From DAOTXL01 sp034435455 (GTDB lineage Bacteria; Chloroflexota; Anaerolineae; JAAYZQ01): 64,000 nucleotides of DNA. The number at the start of each line of letters is the position of its first letter. The stretch's first letter is position 1. Where the stretch lies: contig DAOTXL010000123.1 in the NCBI GenBank assembly GCA_034435455.1, forward strand, positions 66,945 through 130,944, read 5' to 3'. Of this stretch, positions 33,663 to 40,432 are shown in pieces. The translations under genes were made by a program, and so were the position numbers. The notes beneath the pieces were generated by a model that did not search any database, was not told the DNA's origin, and worked only from the letters and a program-made list of their open reading frames with translations.

Positions 33663-34637
33663 TTACCCTCCAAACATCTGCCGGGCCATCTGCTCGATCA
33701 TGTTCAGGCCGGTGATGTCGCGTTCCATTTCGGGGATGTAGGCCAGCACCTGGTTGCCCAGCTCGCGCTGGATGGTGGCCAGGTGGGTCTTTTGCATCTC
33801 CAGCCGGTGGCGCAGGTAGTCGGGGATCTCCTGCCGGGCCAGCGATTCGGGGATGACCCGGTTGACGATATAGCCCGACAGAGGCACGTTGTATTTGGCG
33901 AACAGGCCGGCCGCTTTTTGGGTGTCGAGGATGGCCATCTCTTCGGGGATGACCACAAAGAAAAAGGCGGTCCGTTCCCGGTCGGTGAGGATGCCGGACG
34001 ACCGGTTGATCCGTTCCTTGATGTACTGCAGCTCGCGCAGGATAGCGTCCTCTTCGGTCTCTTTTTTGCGCTGCATGACCGCGGCGACCTTGCTGTACTC
34101 CTCCATCTCGGCGCGGAGGGCGGTGATCTTGTCGATCCATTGATCATAAACGCTGGCCATGCTCAGGTAGTAGAGGGCGTGGCCCAACGGCACCAGGTCG
34201 TAGATGTAATAGTCGTACTCGGCGCTGACGACAATGTCTACCACGGCATCAAAGATGGCGCTTTCCTCCATCGCCGGCTCGGCGGCTGCGGCCTGGATAT
34301 AGTTTTCGATCTCCTCCGGCACCTCCTCCAGGCCGTACATATCCCGGATCTTTTGGCGGATCTCCTCCTGATACTCTTTGATCCGCTGGTCGGCATCAAT
34401 CTCCTGGGCGTAGAGGTTGGGCATGATCTCCACCGCCCCTTTGCCGAAAATGTCCCGCTGGAAGATGTCAGACAGGGAGGCCTGGGGGTCTACGGAAAAG
34501 ACCAGGACCTTGTAGCCCTGCCTGGCCAGCCAGTAAGCCGTGGCGGCGCTGAAGGTGGTCTTGCCCAATCCGCCTTTGCCACCATACATGATGTAACGTC
34601 GTTCGGGGTTTTCTTCAAAGACTCTTCTTAGCGACAA
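33663..34637 (-). CDS. ArsA/Get3-like ATPase, paralogue 1 (switch II degenerate)
   Basis: 324 residues if started at TTG 34637, five bases after GAGGAGGA; an upstream ATG at 34685 lies in repeats and is less likely. Walker A YGGKGGLGKTT and switch I SVDPQASLSDIF keep the catalytic Asp, whereas switch II reads DLVPLGH in place of DTAPTGH. It is thus the mirror image of paralogue 2, suggesting an obligate heterodimer. Client is unknown; the two small membrane-type proteins upstream are candidates. Confidence 0.82.
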   Translation of the reverse strand: MSLRRVFEENPERRYIMYGGKGGLGKTTFSAATAYWLARQGYKVLVFSVDPQASLSDIFQRDIFGKGAVEIMPNLYAQEIDADQRIKEYQEEIRQKIRDMYGLEEVPEEIENYIQAAAAEPAMEESAIFDAVVDIVVSAEYDYYIYDLVPLGHALYYLSMASVYDQWIDKITALRAEMEEYSKVAAVMQRKKETEEDAILRELQYIKERINRSSGILTDRERTAFFFVVIPEEMAILDTQKAAGLFAKYNVPLSGYIVNRVIPESLARQEIPDYLRHRLEMQKTHLATIQRELGNQVLAYIPEMERDITGLNMIEQMARQMFGG

Positions 34638-34660
34638 CTTGTCCTCCTCGATTATAATGC

Positions 34661-34702
34661 GCAAGATGCGAGATGCAAGATGCAAGATGCAAGGTGCAAG
34701 AT
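34661..34702. repeat. Short tandem repeat, GCAAGAT units
   Basis: About six imperfect copies of a seven-base unit (GCAAGAT/GCGAGAT) just upstream of the ArsA1 start. The remaining bases to 34832 show no gene or clear signal. Confidence 0.7.
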
Positions 34703-34832
34703 CAGGCTTGGCAACGTTGGCGCAGGCGTCCTCCTTGCCTCAGCCATTGCCCTGCCCCGACTATCCCTCCTCATTGGGCCGGTATCCTCATACCTACCCC
34801 CCCTGCCTCTGGCCTCTTGCCCCCCGCCTCCT

Positions 34833-35105
34833 TCACGCCAGTGCGTCGGTCAGGTCTCGCTCGCGGAGCATCCGGCGCTTCCAGGTGCTGATCTGGGGCA
34901 CCACGTAGGGCAACAGGCGCAGGCTGTAGTAGGGCGGCAGGATGGGGATACCCAGCAGGTCACCCATCGTGATCAGGATGAATAGGTGCTCCATGCTGCC
35001 CCGCGTCTTGAGTGCGTAGCGACTCATGTCGTGTCCGGCCATGCCATACAGGATGCTTTTGGCCGTTTCCAGGAAACCTGGCTTTTTCTGCTCTTCTTCC
35101 GTCAT
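34833..35105 (-). CDS. Small ArsA-associated protein, paralogue A
   Basis: 90 residues from ATG 35105 behind AGGAGG. A conserved hydrophobic segment FILITMGDLLGIPILPPYYSLRLLPYVVP (shown also in the next gene) and the C-terminus MLRERDLTD. I do not know the family. The Pro-broken hydrophobic hairpin could insert in a membrane and would be a plausible client or anchor for a Get3-like ATPase. Confidence 0.7.
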   Translation of the reverse strand: MTEEEQKKPGFLETAKSILYGMAGHDMSRYALKTRGSMEHLFILITMGDLLGIPILPPYYSLRLLPYVVPQISTWKRRMLRERDLTDALA

Positions 35106-35166
35106 CTCTATTATCCTCCTCAAATCATTGCTTGTTGACCGTTGCTCATGAGTCATGGCTCATTAG

Positions 35167-35275
35167 CTCGACAATGCTAGACCTCGCCCCATCCCCCAAC
35201 CCCTTTTCCCTCTCCGCTGCGGAGAGGGGAGGGAAGCCAGGGGGCAGGGGAGAGGTCAAACCTAATATTGTCGAG
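35167..35275. repeat. MITE-like element with CTCGACAAT ends
   Basis: Imperfect terminal inverted repeats CTCGACAATGCTAG and (inverted) CTCGACAATATTAG enclose a long C-rich/G-rich hairpin with core CCCTCTCCGC/GCGGAGAGGG. 109 bases, noncoding, between the two small paralogues. Confidence 0.6.
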
Positions 35276-35310
35276 TCAGTCGTTGGTCATTGACCATGGG
35301 TCATCAGTCA

Positions 35311-35610
35311 TCAGGTGATCTCTTGATCGCATAGATCGGTCAGGTCTCGCTCGCGTAACATACTGTAACGCCACCCCTGGATGCTCGGCACCACGTAGGG
35401 CAACAGGCGCAGGGCATAGTAGGGCGGCAGGATCGGCACACCCAGCACGTCGCCGAACACGACCAGGATGAACAACCGCTCGATCAGGCCCCGCTCTTTT
35501 TTCAGGTCGCGGACCATTTCGTAGACGGTCATGCCATAGAACATCTCGCCAATCGTCTTGGCCAGTTCGCGGAGCTGTTGCTGCCAACGCTTTACCTGCT
35601 CGGGATCCAT
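35311..35610 (-). CDS. Small ArsA-associated protein, paralogue B
   Basis: 99 residues. It shares with paralogue A the block FGDVLGVPILPPYYALRLLPYVVP and the MLRERDLTD end, with a longer amphipathic N-terminus (QVKRWQQQLRELAKTIGEMF). Seven bases downstream of the ferritin-like gene. Function unknown; pairing of two paralogues with two ATPase paralogues is striking. Confidence 0.7.
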   Translation of the reverse strand: MDPEQVKRWQQQLRELAKTIGEMFYGMTVYEMVRDLKKERGLIERLFILVVFGDVLGVPILPPYYALRLLPYVVPSIQGWRYSMLRERDLTDLCDQEIT

Positions 35611-35617
35611 CGGCTAC

Positions 35618-36073
35618 TCACGCCAGGTAGGCGTGCCCCTCAACTGTGCGCCACGTCGTCTTGAGCCACTCAGCGTGCCTGATTTCATCCCACAGCAGCT
35701 CGGCCATCAAGCCGGCAGTTTCGTCGTCGTCCACGGCGCCGGCGACCAGCCGCGCATACTCGACAATGGCCCACTGCTCGCCCGCCAGATCCTGCGCCAG
35801 CCACCCGGCCAGGCCCTCGCCCGCCGGCTGGGCTTCGGGCGCCGACCTGGCAGGGCTGCCACCCAGAGCGACGATCCGCTCTATCAAGCGGCCAGCATGT
35901 TCCTGTTCCACGTCGCGCAGCGTCTCCAGCGCTTCGCGGATGGAGGCCCGATCCGAGGCCTGGGCGTGGGCATGATAGTCGGCAACGGCCTGCTCTTCGG
36001 CCAGGAGGGCCGCCTGGAGGCCGGCCAGGATTTCGTCTGGTGTCAACCGGAGTAACGTTCGGGGGTTCGTCAC
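35618..36073 (-). CDS. Ferritin-like four-helix-bundle protein
   Basis: 151 residues starting at GTG 36073 behind GGAGAGG. Four helices carry carboxylate/His pairs suggestive of a di-iron site: LLAEEQAVADYHAHA, RDVEQEHAGRLIE, GEQWAIVEYARLV and WDEIRHAEWL. This is the rubrerythrin/bacterioferritin-like pattern without a rubredoxin domain. In a stress operon with Usp and a thioredoxin-like protein it may handle iron or peroxide. Confidence 0.78.
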   Translation of the reverse strand: MTNPRTLLRLTPDEILAGLQAALLAEEQAVADYHAHAQASDRASIREALETLRDVEQEHAGRLIERIVALGGSPARSAPEAQPAGEGLAGWLAQDLAGEQWAIVEYARLVAGAVDDDETAGLMAELLWDEIRHAEWLKTTWRTVEGHAYLA

Positions 36074-36074
36074 G

Positions 36075-36542
36075 TCATTCCTCTCCTTCCTTGTCTTGCG
36101 ACGGGGGAATGAACAGAACGGGGACGGGCGAGCGGCGACGCACCTTTTCGCCAACGCTGCCGAACAAAAAACGCCCAACTGCCGACTGGGGCAGGGTGGC
36201 CATGATGATCAGATCTATATTTTCCCGTCCTGCCAATTCGACAACTGCCTGCTCTGGCGGCAGGGGCGTGACTTCGATCTTGGGCACAACGTCGACGCCG
36301 GCGGCCTGAAACAGCTCGATCACCTGGGCCAGGTACTCTTCTCCCCTGGCTTTGCGCCGCGCGCCCGACGAGCCCGGCTCGATCTGGATCTGGTTAAAAA
36401 AGTGCTCTCCTGAGGCGATCACGGGCACCAGCCAAACCAAGACGACGGTCGCGCCCGTCTGCTGGGCCAGGGTCCGGGCGTGGGCCAGGGCGGGTTCCTG
36501 GTGCTGATCGTTTTCCATGGGCACGAGGATTCGTTGGTACAT
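36075..36542 (-). CDS. Universal stress protein (UspA family)
   Basis: 155 residues from ATG 36542 behind AGGAGGGA. N-terminus YQRILVPME, and the nucleotide-binding end LIIMATLPQSAVGRFLFGSVGEKVRRRSPVPVLFI match ATP-binding Usp proteins. Translationally close to the ferritin-like gene (one base between stop and GTG). Confidence 0.88.
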   Translation of the reverse strand: MYQRILVPMENDQHQEPALAHARTLAQQTGATVVLVWLVPVIASGEHFFNQIQIEPGSSGARRKARGEEYLAQVIELFQAAGVDVVPKIEVTPLPPEQAVVELAGRENIDLIIMATLPQSAVGRFLFGSVGEKVRRRSPVPVLFIPPSQDKEGEE

Positions 36543-36552
36543 ATGCTCCCTC

Positions 36553-36924
36553 CTACAGGCCGGGCAAGGCCGCATCCAGAGCCTGGCGGTCCCAACCGAC
36601 CATCCGCACCCGGCCGTCGACGATCCAGGTGGGATAGCGCCGCACCCGGTAGCGCAGGCTCTTGAGCAGCCCTTCAGGCGATTGGGGGTCTATGACCTTG
36701 ATGAGGATCTGCTCGCCATAGCGCCCAGCCAGATCGTAAACCCATTCCGTCAACCGCCGGTAATCCTCTTGCCATTCTTGGGGATATTCAGCCAGGCCCC
36801 GTTCCTGTGGCCTCTCACCCACATCGGCCTCCGCCAGGATGAGCTCGCAGGAAGTACACAGCCCCAGCCCTTGAAAGGTAGGGGCGATCACTTCCAGGCG
36901 TACCGGTTTCACCAGGTTGGTCAT
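36553..36924 (-). CDS. Thioredoxin-fold protein with CTSC motif
   Basis: 123 residues. A CTSC dithiol near residue 23 (GLGLCTSCELIL) and the late segment YRVRRYPTWIVDGRVRMVGWD with a cis-Pro (YPTW) point to a thioredoxin/glutaredoxin-like fold. First gene of the operon that includes Usp, ferritin-like and ArsA-like proteins. GTG 36939 is an alternative start. Confidence 0.72.
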   Translation of the reverse strand: MTNLVKPVRLEVIAPTFQGLGLCTSCELILAEADVGERPQERGLAEYPQEWQEDYRRLTEWVYDLAGRYGEQILIKVIDPQSPEGLLKSLRYRVRRYPTWIVDGRVRMVGWDRQALDAALPGL

Positions 36925-37059
36925 GACAATTGATTCCACTTGTCATAAACTGCCTGAGCCATCGCTTGCTCGACATAACCGATCGGAATGTATCGGCTCA
37001 CGAACTTTCTCCCCCGCAATCGGATTTTTCTCTCCCCGTAGTGTCTTGTAACGCGAGCA

Positions 37060-37088
37060 ATGATACATCCTTCTGTCCAATTGGTCAA
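37060..37088 (-). promoter_or_regulatory. Promoter of the thioredoxin-Usp-ArsA operon
   Basis: Minus strand TTGACC (37088-37083), 17 bases, TATCAT (37065-37060), about 130 bases before ATG 36924. The leader 36925-37055 holds an open frame of 81 codons that I cannot support as a gene. Confidence 0.5.
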
Positions 37089-37105
37089 ACCCCGTGCCTT
37101 TTGTC

Positions 37106-37142
37106 GCAAAAACTGGACCAGTCTGCCAGACTGGTCCAGTTT
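37106..37142 (-). terminator. Intrinsic terminator after cstA
   Basis: Perfect 16-base arms AAACTGGACCAGTCTG and CAGACTGGTCCAGTTT around one base, followed on the minus strand by T residues (GTTTTTGCG). It is 28 bases after the cstA stop. Confidence 0.8.
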
Positions 37143-37170
37143 CTTCGGCTGCTCGCTGGTCGGCAAACAA

Positions 37171-38940
37171 CTACTCGCCGCCGCTGGCTCGGGCCGGCTT
37201 GGCTGCTTCAGTGCGGTAGCGCTGGATGGCCTGGATGCCGTCCCAGGCCAGGATGGCGGCTGCCACGACCAGGATCAAGGCCATAATGCCGATGATGATC
37301 TGGGCCGTGGTGTACTGGCCCACATTGGCGATCTTGTACTTTTCCGGATCGCCTGTCTTGGGCAAGTTGATAAAGAACGCCTCATAAGCCTTGTACAGCA
37401 ACGCTCCCATGGTGGTGACGAACATGAACACGAAGGGCCAGAAGGTCCACTGGTAGCTCTTGCCCCTGGACATCAGCCACAGTGTAATCAGCAGCAGGGC
37501 CAGCGAGGCCATGAGCTGATTGGCTGCCCCAAACAGCACCCAGATCTGCAGGAAAGGCACCACCCAGATCAAGATCAGGGTCAGCACCAGGGCGACGATG
37601 GTCCCGACATGCACATTCTTCATCGCCGGGATGCGCTCGCCCAACGCTTCAGCACTGGCCACGCGCATAAAGCGCACCACCAGGTACATGATCGTCAACG
37701 CCATCAGGCACAGGAAGACCATGCCATAGGCCGCACCAAAGTCCTTGGGCAACCCCCAGCGGTTCATAAAGGCGGCCAGTCCGTTGGCAAAGACGGCCGC
37801 TGCTTTGGCCCCGCCGCCGGCATCCACATAGCCCTGGTAGCTGCCCCAGGCAACCGTGGCCGTCAGGAAGGCCATGGTGGCAAAGAACATCTCCAGGAAC
37901 ATGGCCCCGCCACCGACGAACAGGGCATCGCCCTCTTTTTCCAACTGACGGGCCGTGCCGGAGCTGGAGACCAGGCTATGCCAGCCGGAGATGGCCCCGC
38001 AGGCGATGGTGACAAACAGGATGGGCCACAGGGGCCCCAGGCCGGTGACGTTGAACTGCCGGTAGGCCGGAAAATCACCCAGGCCTGGATGCCAGATCAG
38101 GAGCCCCAGCACACCGCCCAGGATGCCCAGAAACACGATCCAGAAGGCCACATAGTTGATCGGCTGGGCCCAGCGCCAGATCGGCAGCACAGCGCCAAAG
38201 TAGCAGATGATCATCACCAGCAGGCTGCCGACGAACCCGGCCTGGGTCACGTTCAGGAACAACTTGGGGCTGGCCGCGCCGCCGCTCGTGCCAAAGATCG
38301 CTGCCCAGAAGTTCCGGACCGGCTCCAGGGTGCCCAGCCAGATGCCGATGAAGGAGATGACCACGGTGATCACGCTGGTGAGGATGATGTCCTGCTTCCA
38401 CTTGTAGGTCATCTGCCCGGCCAGGATGCCGGCCAGGATGACGATGATGACCCCCAGTGGCACAGCCGGGTTGGTGAGCAGGTTAAAGCCCACCTGGATG
38501 CCAAAGGCGCCCATGATCAGCCACAGGTAGAAGTAGATAAAGATCAGGAGGATCATGCGCGAGCGGGGCGAGATAAGCCGATAGCTCAGGGCGCCGAAGG
38601 TCTGGCCTTCTTCGCGGACCCCCATGATGATGCTGCTATAGTCCTGCACCCAGCCGATGAAGAAGGTACCGAGGATAATCCACAGCAGGGCGGGCAGCCA
38701 GCCCCACTGGACGGCCACGATCGGACCCAGAATGGGTCCCAAGGCAGCGATGGACTTGAATTGATAGCCAAACAACACGTTGCGGTTTGCCGGCGTGAAA
38801 TCCACCCCATCCATGTACATCTTGGCCGGTGTGGCCTTTTTGTCGTCCGGCTGGATGATGGTGCGGTCAATCGTCCGGGCATACCAGAAGTATCCCACGC
38901 CGATGGCCGCCAAGCCGATGATCAGAATGACGATGCTCAT
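37171..38940 (-). CDS. cstA: Carbon starvation protein CstA (peptide/pyruvate transporter family)
   Basis: 589 residues with about 15 membrane helices. Family landmarks: VDFTPANRNVLFGYQFKSIA (about 45-65), GPILGPIVA, GWVQDY and CGAISGWHSLVSSGTAR-like SGWHSLVSS. AGGAGGAAGG precedes the ATG. It is monocistronic, with promoter at 39174-39202, a 226-base structured leader and a strong terminator. CstA-family carriers import pyruvate or peptides under carbon limitation. Confidence 0.93.
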   Translation of the reverse strand: MSIVILIIGLAAIGVGYFWYARTIDRTIIQPDDKKATPAKMYMDGVDFTPANRNVLFGYQFKSIAALGPILGPIVAVQWGWLPALLWIILGTFFIGWVQDYSSIIMGVREEGQTFGALSYRLISPRSRMILLIFIYFYLWLIMGAFGIQVGFNLLTNPAVPLGVIIVILAGILAGQMTYKWKQDIILTSVITVVISFIGIWLGTLEPVRNFWAAIFGTSGGAASPKLFLNVTQAGFVGSLLVMIICYFGAVLPIWRWAQPINYVAFWIVFLGILGGVLGLLIWHPGLGDFPAYRQFNVTGLGPLWPILFVTIACGAISGWHSLVSSSGTARQLEKEGDALFVGGGAMFLEMFFATMAFLTATVAWGSYQGYVDAGGGAKAAAVFANGLAAFMNRWGLPKDFGAAYGMVFLCLMALTIMYLVVRFMRVASAEALGERIPAMKNVHVGTIVALVLTLILIWVVPFLQIWVLFGAANQLMASLALLLITLWLMSRGKSYQWTFWPFVFMFVTTMGALLYKAYEAFFINLPKTGDPEKYKIANVGQYTTAQIIIGIMALILVVAAAILAWDGIQAIQRYRTEAAKPARASGGE

Positions 38941-39167
38941 TTTCCTTCCTCCTACTCCTTTGTGGAATTGGAACCTTCAACCTCCCGGTTGACTGCCATA
39001 CACCTGCACCACACCGCACAAGTTATACCCCGGCCTCACCTCCTTTCCCTGTTCTCCAGAGGGAGGGTCTTCTGGAGGTCCGTTGCCACGCCTCCCCAGG
39101 GACCGCTGCCCCAAAATGTCCCTGGGAGGCATTTGCCCTTTTTAAGCTGCCGTACCGAATCCAAACC
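38941..39167 (-). promoter_or_regulatory. Long structured 5' leader of cstA, possible riboregulator
   Basis: About 226 bases of untranslated leader. The minus strand has a long stem GCCTCCCAGGGAC / GTCCCTGGGGAGGC (about 39096-39137) and a second CTCCAGA / TCTGGAG near 39050-39080, then a purine-rich GGAAAGGAGGTGAGG. No coding potential or known riboswitch core was recognised. Upstream of the promoter, 39203-39281 shows nothing further. Confidence 0.4.
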
Positions 39168-39173
39168 GCGCAG

Positions 39174-39202
39174 AGTATACCACCATTCGCCGCGCCTGTC
39201 AA
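39174..39202 (-). promoter_or_regulatory. Sigma70-type promoter of cstA
   Basis: Minus strand TTGACA (39202-39197), 17 bases, TATACT (39179-39174). Confidence 0.75.
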
Positions 39203-39281
39203 CTGCCACCCGCCGGATCAGAAAGGCTCCACCCCTCCCCATTACAACACCCGGCAAGGCCCCAGGTTACGCCGCAGAGGT

Positions 39282-40196
39282 TCACCCCAACCTGTCCACC
39301 ATCATCCCGGCGAACACCAACGCCAGGTACAGGCTCGACAGTTTGAACATCAGCCAGGCGTTGTGCCTGGTGGGCCGCAAGTACAGATAGATGTGGCCCG
39401 CTGCCGACACCAGGCCGCCCAGGATGGCAGCCGCAAAATAGATCGGGCCCAGGTTGCCCACAATCCCCAACAGCAACGATTCGGCCACCATCAAAAAGAC
39501 GCTCAGGACGATCAGGTTGACGGCACGGCGGAGGTCGGTAACCACCGGCAACATCGGCACGTTGGCCCGGGCGTAATCCTCCCGGTAGCGGATGGCCAGG
39601 TTCCAGATATGGTTGGGCGTCCAGGTGATGACCAGCAGGCTGATGAGCACCGGCGTCCAGGTGACATCGCCCCGCACCGCCGCCCAGCCAAACAGCGCCG
39701 GCATCCCGCCGCTGACCGATCCAAGGAGGATGTTGGTGCAGGTGCGCCGTTTGGCCAGCAGGCTATAGACCACCACATTGTCGAACAGGCCCACGAACAT
39801 CCATAACGCAGCCAGTGGATTGAGCAGAAACGATAGGATAAGAGATGAAATGGATAGAAGGAGCCCCCACACCAGCGCCTTTTCGGGGGGATGGATGCGC
39901 CTGCCCGGCAGGGGCCGGCCCCGCGTGCGGTCCATCAGCGCGTCTATGTCGCGGTCCAGATAGCAGGTGAGGGTGTTGGCCCCGGCACAGCCGGCGGTGA
40001 TGGCCGTCAGGGCCAGCAGCCAGCCGCCCGCCGACAGGCCCCCCACGCCGCCGGCGACGATCATCGCCCCCAGGCAGGTAAAGACCAGCAGGGCCACCGT
40101 GCTGGGCTTGGTCACTTCTATATACTTCCACACCCTGGCCTGCCAGCGCCGGGCCCCTGCCAGCGATGCTTGAGCAATCCCTGTTGTGTTATCCAT
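39282..40196 (-). CDS. ctaB: Protoheme IX farnesyltransferase (heme o synthase)
   Basis: 304 residues, UbiA-type prenyltransferase with about eight membrane helices. First Asp-rich motif NTLTCYLDRDIDALMDRTRGRPLP and second motif YREDYARANVPMLP are those of CtaB/CyoE. It makes heme o for terminal oxidases, consistent with the copper and cytochrome c functions elsewhere in the window. Promoter at 40225-40253, AAAGGAGGGG before the ATG. Confidence 0.93.
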   Translation of the reverse strand: MDNTTGIAQASLAGARRWQARVWKYIEVTKPSTVALLVFTCLGAMIVAGGVGGLSAGGWLLALTAITAGCAGANTLTCYLDRDIDALMDRTRGRPLPGRRIHPPEKALVWGLLLSISSLILSFLLNPLAALWMFVGLFDNVVVYSLLAKRRTCTNILLGSVSGGMPALFGWAAVRGDVTWTPVLISLLVITWTPNHIWNLAIRYREDYARANVPMLPVVTDLRRAVNLIVLSVFLMVAESLLLGIVGNLGPIYFAAAILGGLVSAAGHIYLYLRPTRHNAWLMFKLSSLYLALVFAGMMVDRLG

Positions 40197-40224
40197 CCCT
40201 ATCTACCCCTCCTTTGGCCCGACC

Positions 40225-40253
40225 ATTATAGCGAAAAAGTGGGGGGAGGTCAA
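40225..40253 (-). promoter_or_regulatory. Sigma70-type promoter of ctaB
   Basis: Minus strand TTGACC (40253-40248), 17 bases, TATAAT (40230-40225), about 30 bases before the ATG. Confidence 0.7.
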
Positions 40254-40258
40254 CTGCC

Positions 40259-40375
40259 GGGCACGAATGGGGGCCACGAATGGGGGCCACGAATGGGGGC
40301 CACGAATGGGACACGAATACACGAATGCCGGGCACGAATGCAGGCCACGAATGGGTCACGAATACACGAATGGGG
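40259..40375. repeat. Tandem repeat with CACGAAT core
   Basis: Four near-perfect 13-base copies of GGGCCACGAATGG, then degenerate copies including two ACACGAATACACGAATG blocks. It lies just upstream of the ctaB promoter, in noncoding DNA. Confidence 0.85.
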
Positions 40376-40385
40376 CATAAAGGCA

Positions 40386-40414
40386 AAGAGGGCGACCCGG
40401 TGGGTCGCCCTCTT
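40386..40414 (-). terminator. Hairpin terminator after the BY-kinase gene
   Basis: Arms AAGAGGGCGACCC and GGGTCGCCCTCTT with a three-base loop, 18 bases after the stop at 40433; the minus-strand descending arm runs into TCTTTGCC. Confidence 0.65.
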
Positions 40415-40432
40415 GGTTGGTTGTGTCGGCCC

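Noticed and set aside
32683..34637. Arsenite efflux ATPases
   Set aside because: No arsB, arsR or arsC nearby and no arsenite-binding cysteine pattern; the small partner proteins suggest another role.
31962..34685. Long plus-strand open frames opposite the ArsA genes (for example 32614-33345 and 33783-34631)
   Set aside because: They are antisense shadows of GC-rich codon bias. The minus strand carries clear ATPase motifs and ribosome-binding sites.
36921..37166. 81-codon minus-strand ORF upstream of the thioredoxin-like gene
   Set aside because: It runs through the cstA terminator palindrome and over a promoter and lacks a good ribosome-binding site, so it is probably leader sequence.
38941..39167. 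c-di-GMP (GEMM) riboswitch before cstA
   Set aside because: AAAGGGCAAA recalls part of the consensus but the second conserved helix and receptor are missing, so only a generic structured leader is claimed.
40259..40375. CRISPR array
   Set aside because: Units are 13 bases, contiguous and without unique spacers, and no cas genes are near.
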